Source of the DNA: CBFDBF01 sp050291465
GTDB taxonomy: Bacteria; Pseudomonadota; Gammaproteobacteria; Chromatiales; Chromatiaceae
NCBI GenBank assembly: GCA_050291465.1
Contig: JBNKJV010000001.1
Span: 1 to 64,000 of the forward strand
Length of the DNA stretch: 64,000 nucleotides
Direction of reading: 5' to 3'
Made by a program: the position numbers and the translations under genes. The notes under the pieces were generated by a model. It was not told where the DNA came from, did no database searches, and saw nothing but the letters and a program-made list of their open reading frames with translations. Positions 1-7,940 of the stretch are shown here, piece by piece; position 1 is the stretch's first letter, and every line of letters begins with the position of its first letter.

Positions 1-494
1 ATCCCTGCCCCGATGGACAGGACCGACGTCCCTGTCGGTCCCCTTCGGGCTATTCCCGCTTGCGCCTGCGATGCTCGACGGGTCCCAAGGGGGAACAGGG
101 AGTATTTCCAAAACCTCCAGGGGTTTTTGAGTTTCCACGAAAGTACCGTAAGGGCACCCCAATCCCGTTAGACGCAGCCGAGCACCGCAGGGATTTCCGG
201 ATAAGGCCCGCAGGGGCGCCGCATGGACGCGGCGCCTCCAGCGCGGGCGAGGGACCGCCCGTCGATGGAGCCCCGGAAAGACCGAGGCGCGCAGGGTACC
301 CCGAAGGGGCAAGTCTTCGGGTGTCTTTTTCTTTGGTAACTTTCTTTTGGACAAGCAAAAGAAAGTTACTTGCAGCCCTTACAAAAAAGCTATAAAAGAA
401 AATCGGTGTCTATGGGCTGCGAAACTGGTTACCAATTTAGAATCACGGGCTTTCGGTAGAGTAGGGCCCTACCCTATCTCAAAACCTCAGATCC
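1..494. repeat. Gene-free repeat-like region with two hairpins
   Basis: This stretch holds no convincing gene. Overlapping open frames exist on both strands at 50-395, but neither resembles a protein family and both are proline/arginine-rich, as expected from non-coding GC-rich DNA. Two strong inverted repeats are visible: GGACCGAC/GTCGGTCC (20-27 with 34-41) and a perfect 14-bp stem GTAACTTTCTTTTG/CAAAAGAAAGTTAC (336-349 with 356-369, 6-base loop). From memory, sequences of this style recur in intergenic regions of many proteobacteria, so I read it as a dispersed repeat. That needs a within-genome comparison. Any terminator for dctM would lie here. Confidence 0.45.
336..369. repeat. Perfect 14-bp inverted repeat (hairpin)
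   Basis: The arms GTAACTTTCTTTTG and CAAAAGAAAGTTAC are perfectly complementary around a 6-base loop (gacaag). It lies 125 bases beyond the dctM stop on the minus strand. The stem is AT-rich and has no following T-run, so it is not a classical intrinsic terminator. It may be part of a dispersed element. Confidence 0.7.
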
Positions 495-1877
495 CTAATT
501 ACCGTAGACAACACTCGGCAGCCATGTAGCCAGTTGCGGCTGCCAGGCCAACAGGGCCAGCATCAGCAACTGGATAACGATAAAGGAACCTACCCCGCGG
601 TAGATGTGGGTGGTGGTCACCTCCGGCGGGGCGACCCCGCGCAGATAGAACAGGGCGAAACCGAACGGCGGCGTGAGAAAGGAGGTCTGCAGGTTGATGG
701 CGATCATCACCCCGAGCCACACCGGGTCCAGCCCCATTCCCAGCAGGATGGGACCCACGATGGGCACCACCACGAAGGTGATCTCGATAAAATCGAGTAT
801 GAAGCCGAGCAGGAACATCAGCACCATCACCGCCAACACGGAGGCAAACACACCCCCCGGCAGCCGATCCAGGAGATGGGCGACCAGATCGTCACCGCCG
901 TAACCGCGAAACACCAGGGAGAACAGGGACGCACCGATCAGGATCAGAAACACCATGCTGGATACCAGGGTGGTGCTGCGCATTACGTCCCGCATGATGG
1001 ACAGATTCAGCCGCTTGCGCGTCGCGGCCAGCACCATGGCGCCCACCGCACCCACCGAGGCGGCCTCGGTAGGCGTCGCCACCCCTTTCAGGATGGAACC
1101 GAGCACGGCGATGATCAGCAAGAAAGGCGGCAACAGCACCTTGATCACCCGCAACCAGAGTCCCGCTCCTGTTTCACGCTCCGACTCGGGAATCGCCGGC
1201 ATGCTTTCGGGTTTCAGGTAAGCGACGATCAACAGGTAAATCAGGTAAAACGCCACCAGTAAAAGACCGGGGATCAAGGCCCCGACGAACAGATCTCCCA
1301 CCGAGACGGTATCCGGCGACCAGACGCCCTGATCGAGCTGCGCCTGCTGATAGGCCGACGACAGGACGTCGCCGAGCAATACCAGCACGATGGAGGGCGG
1401 TATGATCTGACCCAGGGTTCCGGAGGCGCAGATAGTGCCCGTCGCCAGCGCCGGATCATACTTGTAGCGCAGCATGGTCGGCAGGGAAAGCAGCCCCATG
1501 GTGATCACCGTGGCCCCGACGATACCGGTACTGGCCGCCATAAGCATACCGACCAGGGTCACCGAGATACCCAGTCCGCCGCGGATGGGACCGAACAGCG
1601 CCGCCATGGTGACCAATAGATCCTCGGCCACCTTGGAACGCTCCAGCATGACCCCCATGAAGACGAACAGAGGCACCGCGATCAGGGTCTCGTTGGTCAT
1701 GATGCCGTAGAGGCGACTCGGCAGGGCCTCCAGAAAAGCGGCATCAAAATAACCCGCCTCTATGCCCACCACGGCGAATGCCAGGGCCGTACCGCCCAGG
1801 GTAAAGGCCACCGGATAACCCAGCAACAACACCAGGCAGGCCACGAGAAACATCAGCAGGGGGATATACTCGACCAT
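495..1877 (-). CDS. dctM: TRAP transporter large permease subunit (DctM family)
   Basis: This 460-residue, almost entirely hydrophobic protein matches the DctM large subunit of tripartite ATP-independent periplasmic transporters, which carries organic acids across the inner membrane using an ion gradient. Visible features are about a dozen membrane segments, family-like stretches such as GVMLERS and IPPSIVLVLLG (residues about 75-170), and the usual 430-460 residue length. The ATG start overlaps the stop of the upstream small subunit by one base (ATGA), so the two are translationally coupled. No dctP substrate-binding gene lies beside them, and the substrate cannot be named. Confidence 0.92.
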   Translation of the reverse strand: MVEYIPLLMFLVACLVLLLGYPVAFTLGGTALAFAVVGIEAGYFDAAFLEALPSRLYGIMTNETLIAVPLFVFMGVMLERSKVAEDLLVTMAALFGPIRGGLGISVTLVGMLMAASTGIVGATVITMGLLSLPTMLRYKYDPALATGTICASGTLGQIIPPSIVLVLLGDVLSSAYQQAQLDQGVWSPDTVSVGDLFVGALIPGLLLVAFYLIYLLIVAYLKPESMPAIPESERETGAGLWLRVIKVLLPPFLLIIAVLGSILKGVATPTEAASVGAVGAMVLAATRKRLNLSIMRDVMRSTTLVSSMVFLILIGASLFSLVFRGYGGDDLVAHLLDRLPGGVFASVLAVMVLMFLLGFILDFIEITFVVVPIVGPILLGMGLDPVWLGVMIAINLQTSFLTPPFGFALFYLRGVAPPEVTTTHIYRGVGSFIVIQLLMLALLAWQPQLATWLPSVVYGN

Positions 1878-2419
1878 CAGATCTCTTCTTCAGACATCTG
1901 TTTCTCCTCCCGCAGGACGGGAATATCCCCTTTGAGAAAAAGAATACATCGCAGGACCATGGCGACTCCCTGCAACACCAGGAGTCCGGCCATCACTAGG
2001 ATGAGGGTTTTCAGCAGAAAGACGCCGGGCAGACCGCCCGCTTCCCGGGAGCCTTCCCATAGACCCCAGGATTGAAAGACGTAGTCCCAACTGATCCAGG
2101 CGATGAATCCGCAAACGGGAAGCAACAGAAACAGCGAACCGAACAGATCGACCCAGGCCTGCCCGCGGGGAGACATTTTCTGGTAGACGATATCCACCCG
2201 GACATGACCTTCATGCCGCAGGGTAAAGGCGGCGGCAACCAGGAACACGGCGGCGTGCAGATAGGTGATGGACTCCTGCATGGCGATCCAGCCCAGATCA
2301 AGGGCGTAACGCAACACCACCACGGCGAATGTCACCAGCACCATGAGCAGGGTCAGCCAGGCCACGGCCCGCCCCACCCTGTCGTTCAGGGTATCGACGA
2401 ATTTCACTACCCGGAGCAT
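1877..2419 (-). CDS. dctQ: TRAP transporter small permease subunit (DctQ family)
   Basis: The small membrane subunit of the same TRAP transporter, 180 residues with four predicted membrane helices. It matches DctQ in size and in the helix-2 region (RHEGHVRVDIVY). An in-frame extension upstream to 2527 exists, but the start at MLRVVKFVDTLND (2419) is preferred: it gives the usual DctQ length with the first helix near residue 20, and the longer form would run through the neighbouring terminator hairpin. It is followed directly by dctM. The periplasmic binding protein is missing from the neighbourhood and may be encoded elsewhere. Confidence 0.88.
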   Translation of the reverse strand: MLRVVKFVDTLNDRVGRAVAWLTLLMVLVTFAVVVLRYALDLGWIAMQESITYLHAAVFLVAAAFTLRHEGHVRVDIVYQKMSPRGQAWVDLFGSLFLLLPVCGFIAWISWDYVFQSWGLWEGSREAGGLPGVFLLKTLILVMAGLLVLQGVAMVLRCILFLKGDIPVLREEKQMSEEEI

Positions 2420-2513
2420 GCAGGTATTCTCTATTCCAGCGTGTACAAAGGGGTTAATGCTAACAGAAAACACCGTCCCTTCAGAACCGAGAGGCGAACG
2501 GTATTGACCAGAC

Positions 2514-2545
2514 AAAAAGGGGCGCACTGTTAAACAGTGCGCCCC
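2514..2545 (-). terminator. Intrinsic terminator downstream of the DUF2782 gene
   Basis: A perfect 11-bp stem GGGGCGCACTG/CAGTGCGCCCC (2519-2529 with 2535-2545) has a 5-base loop. Read on the minus strand it is followed by a run of five T (2518 down to 2514). It ends transcription of the DUF2782 gene and separates it from the TRAP genes. Confidence 0.85.
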
Positions 2546-2581
2546 GGATACACGGTAGAAACCGGAAACTTAAGATTTAAT

Positions 2582-2908
2582 TTACCAGCTAAGCAGTTCC
2601 CATTGATGGATATTGACGTCGGTAACCTCGCTGGTGCGGGCGTCCAGCACCCCGTCGCCGTCGGTGTCCAGCAGGTAATAAGGGGGGCCGGCCATGGGAA
2701 TCACCTTCACCATATAGACCTGTCCGTTTCTGCTGTAGGCGTGAATGGTCCCCTTATCCGTCTCGGTGATGGTGACCTCCGGCTCCAGCACTTCACCGCT
2801 CTCCACCTGCGGCGGCAGATCGGGCGGCTCGGGAACAGGCGCCGCCTCTTCCGCCAGAACCAGGGGAGCGGCCATCAGCAGGCTCAGGGCAGTCAGGGTT
2901 TTGTTCAT
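2582..2908 (-). CDS. DUF2782 domain secreted protein
   Basis: A 108-residue protein with a cleavable signal peptide (MNKTLTALSLLMAAPLVLAEE), a proline/glutamate-rich stretch, and a compact C-terminal domain with the pattern VYMVKVIPMAGPPYYLLDTDGDG. This is characteristic of DUF2782, a small gammaproteobacterial periplasmic family often found near DNA polymerase I. Function is unknown. The start at 2908 places the signal peptide at the N-terminus; the longer open frame to 2950 would add a basic leader and is unlikely. It is monocistronic and closed by the hairpin at 2514-2545. Confidence 0.8.
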   Translation of the reverse strand: MNKTLTALSLLMAAPLVLAEEAAPVPEPPDLPPQVESGEVLEPEVTITETDKGTIHAYSRNGQVYMVKVIPMAGPPYYLLDTDGDGVLDARTSEVTDVNIHQWELLSW

Positions 2909-2976
2909 GCTATTTCCTTGTTCTACTCTTCGTAATCTTCGCGGGAGCAACCCGATTATTTCGACTATTGATAATA

Positions 2977-3687
2977 TTATAGTTCCAACATAATTTCCTT
3001 CTCTTCCGCCGACGGCGCGAAACCCCGGGTTTCGTAGTGGGTGAATATGGCATCCAGCACGTCCCTGGGTTCATCACAGATCTGCAACAGATCCAGGTCC
3101 TCGGGATTGATGGCCCCCTCGGCGCAGACGGTCTCCCGCAGCCAGTCCAGGAGTCCGCTCCAGAATTCGCCGTTTACCAGGATGATGGGGATGCGCCGGG
3201 TCTTTCCGGTCTGCACCAGGGTAAGTATCTCGGCGAGCTCATCCAGGGTCCCGAAACCTCCCGGCAATACCACATAGGCCGAGGCGTATTTCACGAACAT
3301 CACCTTGCGCGAGAAGAAGTGACGGAAATTGAGTTCCACATCCTGATACTCGTTGGACACCTGTTCGTGGGGGAGCTGGATGTTGAGACCGATACTCGGC
3401 GCCTTGCCCAGATACCCGCCCTTGTTCACCGCTTCCATGATCCCCGGACCACCGCCGCTGATCACGGCGAAGCCGCTGTCCGAGAGCAGGCGCGCGATCT
3501 CTTCCGCCTTCTGGTAATTGGGGTGATCCCGGTGGGTACGGGCGGAGCCGAAGATACTCACCGCCGGCCAGATGGGCGCCAGCCTTTCAAAACCCTCCAC
3601 GAACTCCGCCATGATCTGGAACACCTTCCAGGCCTCGCGGGTGGTCTCCTCCTGCTGCCCCTGCAGGCAGTTGATCTCATTATTCAT
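2977..3687 (-). CDS. LOG family protein (TIGR00730-type Rossmann fold)
   Basis: A 236-residue cytosolic protein of the LOG/lysine-decarboxylase-like family. It shows both family signatures, GGGPGIMEA at residues 78-86 and PGGFGTLDE at 142-150, the nucleotide-binding and catalytic motif of cytokinin-activating phosphoribohydrolases. Bacterial members hydrolyse nucleoside monophosphates such as AMP to ribose 5-phosphate and base (PpnN is a relative); the exact substrate here is not known. The N-terminal 35 residues are an extra helical region seen in the longer bacterial type. It is divergent from rep, with 263 bases between them. Confidence 0.88.
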   Translation of the reverse strand: MNNEINCLQGQQEETTREAWKVFQIMAEFVEGFERLAPIWPAVSIFGSARTHRDHPNYQKAEEIARLLSDSGFAVISGGGPGIMEAVNKGGYLGKAPSIGLNIQLPHEQVSNEYQDVELNFRHFFSRKVMFVKYASAYVVLPGGFGTLDELAEILTLVQTGKTRRIPIILVNGEFWSGLLDWLRETVCAEGAINPEDLDLLQICDEPRDVLDAIFTHYETRGFAPSAEEKEIMLEL

Positions 3688-3950
3688 CGCGGTTAACTCC
3701 GATCCACTATTTGTGGCTGCATTTCCCGTATCGCTCCAGCATAATACACGACCTCTGATTTGCTGTTACCCGGTTGCGGCAAGTTCATCACAACTCTCAG
3801 GAAAGACCAAAAAAGTATGCTGCAGTTTTGCCCGTTTTCCAGCCCCCAGGGCGTAAATCAATACCCACAATCCCTGCTTCCATTTTCCCCGCCGCACCGT
3901 GAACGGTTTCGCCTCCCCGCGAACACCCTGCGCGCGGACGGCGTCTGACC

Positions 3951-5966
3951 GTGTCGGGCCTCAATCCCCGACAACAGGAAGCGGTCCGCTACACGGACGG
4001 CCCGTTGCTGGTGCTGGCCGGCGCCGGATCCGGGAAGACCCGGGTCATTACGCGCAAGATCGCGCATCTGATCGATCACGCCGCTATCGAGCCCCGCCAT
4101 ATCACCGCAGTCACCTTTACCAACAAGGCGGCGCGGGAGATGAAGGAGCGGGTGGCGAAGCTGCTCAAGGGCAGAGACACCCGGGGCATCACCATCTCCA
4201 CCTTCCACACCCTCGGGCTCAACATCATTCGCCGGGAACACAAGACCCTCGGATTCAAACCGGGCTTCTCCATCTTCGACGACCAGGACACCGAAAACCT
4301 GTTGAAGGAACTGCTGCGTAAGGAGAACCTGGATGACAGCGGCATCGCTTCCGCCCGCTGGCAGATCTCCAGTTGGAAGAACGCCCTGCTCGATCCCGAG
4401 CAGGCCCTGATGGCGGCGGAGGACGCCCTGCAGACCCGCAACGCCCTGCTCTACGGGGCCTACCAGCGCAGCCTGCGGGCCTACAACGCGGTGGACTTCG
4501 ACGATCTTCTGCTGCTGCCGGTCAATCTGTTCCGCCAACACCCGGAACTGCTGGAGCAGTGGCAAAACCGCATTCGCTACCTGCTGGTGGACGAATACCA
4601 GGACACCAACGACAGTCAGTACGAACTGGTGAAACTGCTGGTGGGGGTGCGTCAGGCCCTGACCGTGGTGGGCGACGACGACCAGTCCATCTATGCCTGG
4701 CGGGGGGCGCGTCCGGATAACCTGATCCGGCTGCAGGAGGATTTCCCCCGCCTGAAGCTGATCAAGCTGGAGCAGAACTACCGCTCCAGCGGCCGCATCC
4801 TGCACGCGGCCAACCATCTGATCGCCAACAATCCCCACCTGTTCGAGAAACGCCTCTGGAGCGACCTCGGCCCGGGGACGCACCTGCGGGTTATCCGCTG
4901 CCGTAACGAGGAACATGAGGCGGAGCGGGTGGTCTCCGAGATCCTGCACCGGCGGATAAACCAGGGCGCCCGGCACTCGGAGTTCGCCATCCTCTACCGC
5001 GGCAACCACCAGGCCCGGCTGTTCGAGACCGCCCTGCGCCAGCACGAGATCCCCTATTTTCTCAGCGGCGGCACCTCCTTCTTCGCCCGCACCGAAATCA
5101 AGGACATCATGGCCTACCTCAGGCTGTTGGCGAACCCTGATGACGACGCCGCCTTCCTGCGTGTCATCAACACCCCGCGCCGGGAGATCGGCCCCACCAC
5201 CCTGGAGCGCCTCGGAACCTACGCCACCCAGCGGCACGTCAGCCTGCTGGCCGCCTGTGACGAACTGGGGCTGGAGCAGACCGTAACCGGACGGCCGCTG
5301 GCACGGCTGCGGGAGTTCGCGGCCTGGACCTGGTCCTTCTGTCGCCGGGCGGAAGAGGATCATCCGGTGGAGACGGTGCGTCAGCTTCTCAACGACATCG
5401 ACTACCAGGAGTGGCTTCAGGAGAAGAGCTCCAGCCCGGCGGTGGCGGAATTCCGCATGGGCAACGTCAACGAACTGGTCACCTGGATCGAGCGCCTGCA
5501 CCGGGGGGAGATGGCGGAAGAGAACCTGGTACAGATGATCGGCCATCTCGCTCTGCAGGATCTCCTGGAGCGCCAGGACGAAGAAGAAGGGGGCGAGCGG
5601 GTGCATCTGATGACCCTGCACGCCGCCAAGGGCCTGGAGTTTCCCCATGTATTTCTGGTGGGCATGGAGGAGGAACTGCTGCCGCATCGCACCAGCATCG
5701 AAGAGGAAAACATCGAGGAAGAGCGCAGGCTCGCCTACGTCGGCATCACCCGGGCCCAGCGCAGCCTCACCATGACCTGCGCGGCCAAACGCAGTCGCTT
5801 CGGGGAAGTGATCGACTGCCAGCCGAGCCGGTTTCTGGAGGAACTGCCCTCCGAGGACCTGAAATGGGAAGGGGGGGAAAACAACCTGACCAAGGAGGAG
5901 AACCGGGAACGGGGCTCATCCCACTTGGCCAGTATGCGGGCATTGCTGGACAGCGGTCAGGTATAA
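3951..5966 (+). CDS. rep: ATP-dependent DNA helicase Rep
   Basis: A 671-residue superfamily 1A helicase, close to the 673 residues of E. coli Rep, a 3'-5' helicase that clears protein roadblocks ahead of the replisome. Motifs seen are the Walker A box GAGSGKT (24-30), DEYQD (motif II), GDDDQSIYAWRGA (motif III) and VGITRAQ near residue 600 (motif VI). The start is a GTG at 3951; the N-terminus (SGLNPRQQEAV) aligns with Rep proteins, which begin just before LNP. It lacks the long C-terminal tail typical of UvrD, which supports Rep over UvrD. It stands alone and is followed by a repeat-rich gap. Confidence 0.93.
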   Translation: MSGLNPRQQEAVRYTDGPLLVLAGAGSGKTRVITRKIAHLIDHAAIEPRHITAVTFTNKAAREMKERVAKLLKGRDTRGITISTFHTLGLNIIRREHKTLGFKPGFSIFDDQDTENLLKELLRKENLDDSGIASARWQISSWKNALLDPEQALMAAEDALQTRNALLYGAYQRSLRAYNAVDFDDLLLLPVNLFRQHPELLEQWQNRIRYLLVDEYQDTNDSQYELVKLLVGVRQALTVVGDDDQSIYAWRGARPDNLIRLQEDFPRLKLIKLEQNYRSSGRILHAANHLIANNPHLFEKRLWSDLGPGTHLRVIRCRNEEHEAERVVSEILHRRINQGARHSEFAILYRGNHQARLFETALRQHEIPYFLSGGTSFFARTEIKDIMAYLRLLANPDDDAAFLRVINTPRREIGPTTLERLGTYATQRHVSLLAACDELGLEQTVTGRPLARLREFAAWTWSFCRRAEEDHPVETVRQLLNDIDYQEWLQEKSSSPAVAEFRMGNVNELVTWIERLHRGEMAEENLVQMIGHLALQDLLERQDEEEGGERVHLMTLHAAKGLEFPHVFLVGMEEELLPHRTSIEEENIEEERRLAYVGITRAQRSLTMTCAAKRSRFGEVIDCQPSRFLEELPSEDLKWEGGENNLTKEENRERGSSHLASMRALLDSGQV

Positions 5967-6078
5967 AAAGCTTCTGATCTTTTGGCCGCAAATGGACGCG
6001 AAAAGCCGCAAATTTTCCTTTTTCTATTCGCGGGCTTTTGCGGTGATTTAGGCCTACGTCGTTCCAGACAGGATACGG

Positions 6079-6147
6079 CTGTAGGAGCCCAGTCCTCTGG
6101 GCGAAGCGGAGTCCGAGCATATCGCCCTCGGGAGAGGGCTCCTACAG
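6079..6147. repeat. REP-like palindromic element
   Basis: Perfect 12-bp inverted arms CTGTAGGAGCCC (6079-6090) and GGGCTCCTACAG (6136-6147) enclose a 45-base centre. The TGTAGGAG core is typical of repetitive extragenic palindromes in gammaproteobacteria. Related elements lie at 33085-33109 and 43582-43604. Confidence 0.75.
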
Positions 6148-6308
6148 GTGGCGCCGGGATAAATCGTGGATGTAGATGTGCATGAGCCCGGCCCTCTGAG
6201 CGAACATCCTCCCTTCCAGGGGGGACAACAGGGGGGTCCGGAATGGAATATCCAATATGTAGCTTCGTAGGGCGGGCTATGCCCGCCGGAACGACTATCA
6301 AAGACGGA

Positions 6309-6341
6309 TAAAAAAGGCGGCGCCCCCTTCGGGACGCCGCC
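6309..6341 (-). terminator. Intrinsic terminator downstream of the cytochrome c gene
   Basis: Stem GGCGGCG/CGCCGCC (6316-6322 with 6335-6341) is extended by CCC/GGG around a TTCG tetraloop. Read on the minus strand it is followed by a T-run (the a-tract at about 6310-6315). It ends the cytochrome gene whose stop lies at 6369. Confidence 0.85.
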
Positions 6342-6368
6342 TCTTCTAACTTCAGCCGAGAAAAAGGT

Positions 6369-6923
6369 TTACTGGGACAGGACCCACTTGACCAGGGTAC
6401 GGGCCTCTTCCGGGGTAATGGGATTCGGCGGCATGGCCGGCAACGCGGTATCCCAATTGCCGTCCCCACCCTTGATTACCTTATCAACCAGCATGTCTTC
6501 GGCCGCGGCATCACCCTTATACTTGGCCGCCACATCGGGATACAGCGGACCAAGGCTGGGGGCTCCCGGAGCGGGCGCCACGTGGCAAGCCATGCAGCCT
6601 TTGGCCTGTGCCAGGGCGGCCGGATCATCGGCGGCGGGTGCTGCAGGAGCAGCGGGTGCTGCCGCCTCAGCGGGCGCGCCCTCGGCAGGCGCCGCATCAG
6701 CCGGAGCTGCCGCTTCCGGCGCAGCAGGGGCGGCATCCGGGGTCGCGGGTGTGGCAGCGGCCGGTTGCGGCTGTCCCACAACGGTTACCTCGCCCACCGG
6801 TTTGATACGCTCCAGCACATCGGCACGGGACTCGCCTTCCGCCAGCGCGGGACCCGCCAGGACCAGCGTAGCCGTCGCCGCGGCTGCCAAACGCCATACA
6901 ATGGAAACAGATTTCTGACTCAC
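6369..6923 (-). CDS. Secreted monoheme cytochrome c with Ala/Pro-rich linker
   Basis: A 184-residue periplasmic cytochrome. A signal peptide (residues 1-28, ending near GPALAEG) is followed by a short region, a low-complexity Ala/Pro-rich tether (about 53-103), and a C-terminal cytochrome c5/c551-like domain with CMACH at 110-114 and a likely distal methionine in LPAMPPN. The C-terminal half should carry electrons between periplasmic partners. The tether length and composition are unusual and suggest a flexible reach, perhaps from membrane to partner, although no lipobox is seen. It is monocistronic with a clear terminator. The exact redox partner is not evident. Confidence 0.87.
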   Translation of the reverse strand: MSQKSVSIVWRLAAAATATLVLAGPALAEGESRADVLERIKPVGEVTVVGQPQPAAATPATPDAAPAAPEAAAPADAAPAEGAPAEAAAPAAPAAPAADDPAALAQAKGCMACHVAPAPGAPSLGPLYPDVAAKYKGDAAAEDMLVDKVIKGGDGNWDTALPAMPPNPITPEEARTLVKWVLSQ

Positions 6924-7046
6924 TGCCTTTCCCCCAGTTGTTGAATATCTGATAGAAAACCGGCCGAAGTATACCGGCTGGAGAGAAAAAGATCGAATCC
7001 GCGGAATGGACGCCGGGAAGGCCGCACGGTAATATATCCGCCCTTC

Positions 7047-7108
7047 GCGCCCGTAGCTCGCGGGCCGGGGAAGCCGCGTGAGCGCTGCCCGGCAACCCGA
7101 AGGGTTGC
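7047..7108 (+). other. Degenerate tRNA-Arg-like remnant
   Basis: Bases 7047-7060 (gcgcccgtagctcg) match the first 13 bases of the tRNA-Arg gene 100 bases downstream, and 7080-7090 (gagcgctgccc) match its D-stem/anticodon-stem region, with about 11 extra bases between. The rest does not fold as a tRNA and includes an unrelated hairpin GCAACCC/GGGTTGC (7092-7108). I read it as a decayed partial duplicate, not a working gene. Confidence 0.4.
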
Positions 7109-7145
7109 TCGCGAACCGCAGGCTCAGTTAGTGACAAACAGTTAT

Positions 7146-7222
<77 letters not shown>

Positions 7223-7230
7223 ATCAAACA

Positions 7231-7264
7231 AAGCCGTACATCTGAACAGATGTGCGGCTTTTCT
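7231..7264 (+). terminator. Intrinsic terminator of the tRNA-Arg gene
   Basis: The arms AAGCCGTACATCTG and CAGATGTGCGGCTT (7231-7244 with 7247-7260) pair with one mismatch around a 2-base centre and run into TTTTCTT. Position and form fit termination of the tRNA transcript. Confidence 0.85.
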
Positions 7265-7340
7265 TATTGCCGCTTTAAGTTCGCCTTAAGGAAGAATGGA
7301 TAGGGTTAGCCTATCCATTAACCACCCTGATTTTACGTTC

Positions 7341-7940
7341 ATGAACGCCCTAAAAACCTTACTACTCCTTACATGCATAGCCATAGCGCTGTCGGTGGGC
7401 TCGGTTTCGGCAGCACCGCTGTCCACCCTGCCGCAAAAGGTCAAGCTGGTCGGTGTGGAGGAGCCTTCCTCCCTGGCGCCGCTGGTCCGGCAGCGGCCGC
7501 TGCTGATCATCGTCACCTCCCATGCAACCTCGGAGATCATGATCGAGACCCCCGCCCGGCTGGCCGAGCGCGGTATGGCGCTGCATGGCGAACAGCTGTT
7601 GAGCGTGGCGGCGGTCGCCAACGCCCCCTGGCTGGTCAAGAAGCTGTTTATCGGCTCGGGCCTGCAGGACCTGATAGACGAGCGAAACACACGGCTTAAG
7701 GACTCGGTACCGGATATCGAACAGTCCCCCGTGGTGGTGGATTTCGAAGGAGAAATGGCTGCGGCGCTGAAGGTGTCGGATCTCGGGAAAATGGGATATG
7801 CGGCCTTTATCATCCAGGACGGAGACGATATAACACGGATTCTGGAAGGCCGGGTCAAGAACGACAGCGCATCCGAGATAGCAGCTGCATCCGGGCTTAT
7901 CGCCGGTGCCGTTATGGATCGTCTAAAGGAGAAACATTGA
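7341..7940 (+). CDS. Secreted thioredoxin-like hypothetical protein
   Basis: A 199-residue protein with a clear signal peptide (MNALKTLLLLTCIAIALSVG, cleavage near VSAAP). The mature part alternates strands and helices (PLLIIVTSH near 65, YAAFIIQDGDDI near 165) in a pattern suggesting a thioredoxin-like fold, but no CxxC is present. It resembles, in pattern and in the order of its segments, the protein encoded at 29608-30114. The start at 7341 is chosen for the signal peptide; an ATG at 7296 has an SD-like AAGGA but would add 15 polar residues before it. The stop overlaps the ATG of the next gene (TGATG). Function unknown. Confidence 0.65.
   Translation: MNALKTLLLLTCIAIALSVGSVSAAPLSTLPQKVKLVGVEEPSSLAPLVRQRPLLIIVTSHATSEIMIETPARLAERGMALHGEQLLSVAAVANAPWLVKKLFIGSGLQDLIDERNTRLKDSVPDIEQSPVVVDFEGEMAAALKVSDLGKMGYAAFIIQDGDDITRILEGRVKNDSASEIAAASGLIAGAVMDRLKEKH

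Larger units (their letters stand above)
5967..6368. repeat. Intergenic mosaic of dispersed repeats
   Basis: No gene is visible in these 402 bases. They hold several modules seen again elsewhere in the window: a module starting gccgcaaatggacgcgaa (5985-6015) with ttcgcgggcttttgcggtga (about 6027-6046), matched at 43263-43340; a REP-like element with 12-bp arms (6079-6147); a module cttccaggggggacaa (about 6203-6241), matched at 43423-43460; and a GC-rich terminator at 6309-6341. The modules occur in the same order in the gap at 43201-43645. Confidence 0.75.

Noticed and set aside
50..395. Overlapping open frames of 102 and 111 codons on both strands
   Set aside because: Composition is biased, neither matches a family, and the region contains inverted repeats; these are read as non-coding repeat DNA.
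3858..5687. 609-codon minus-strand open frame
   Set aside because: It lies antisense to rep, whose motifs are clear; long antisense frames are expected in GC-rich coding DNA.
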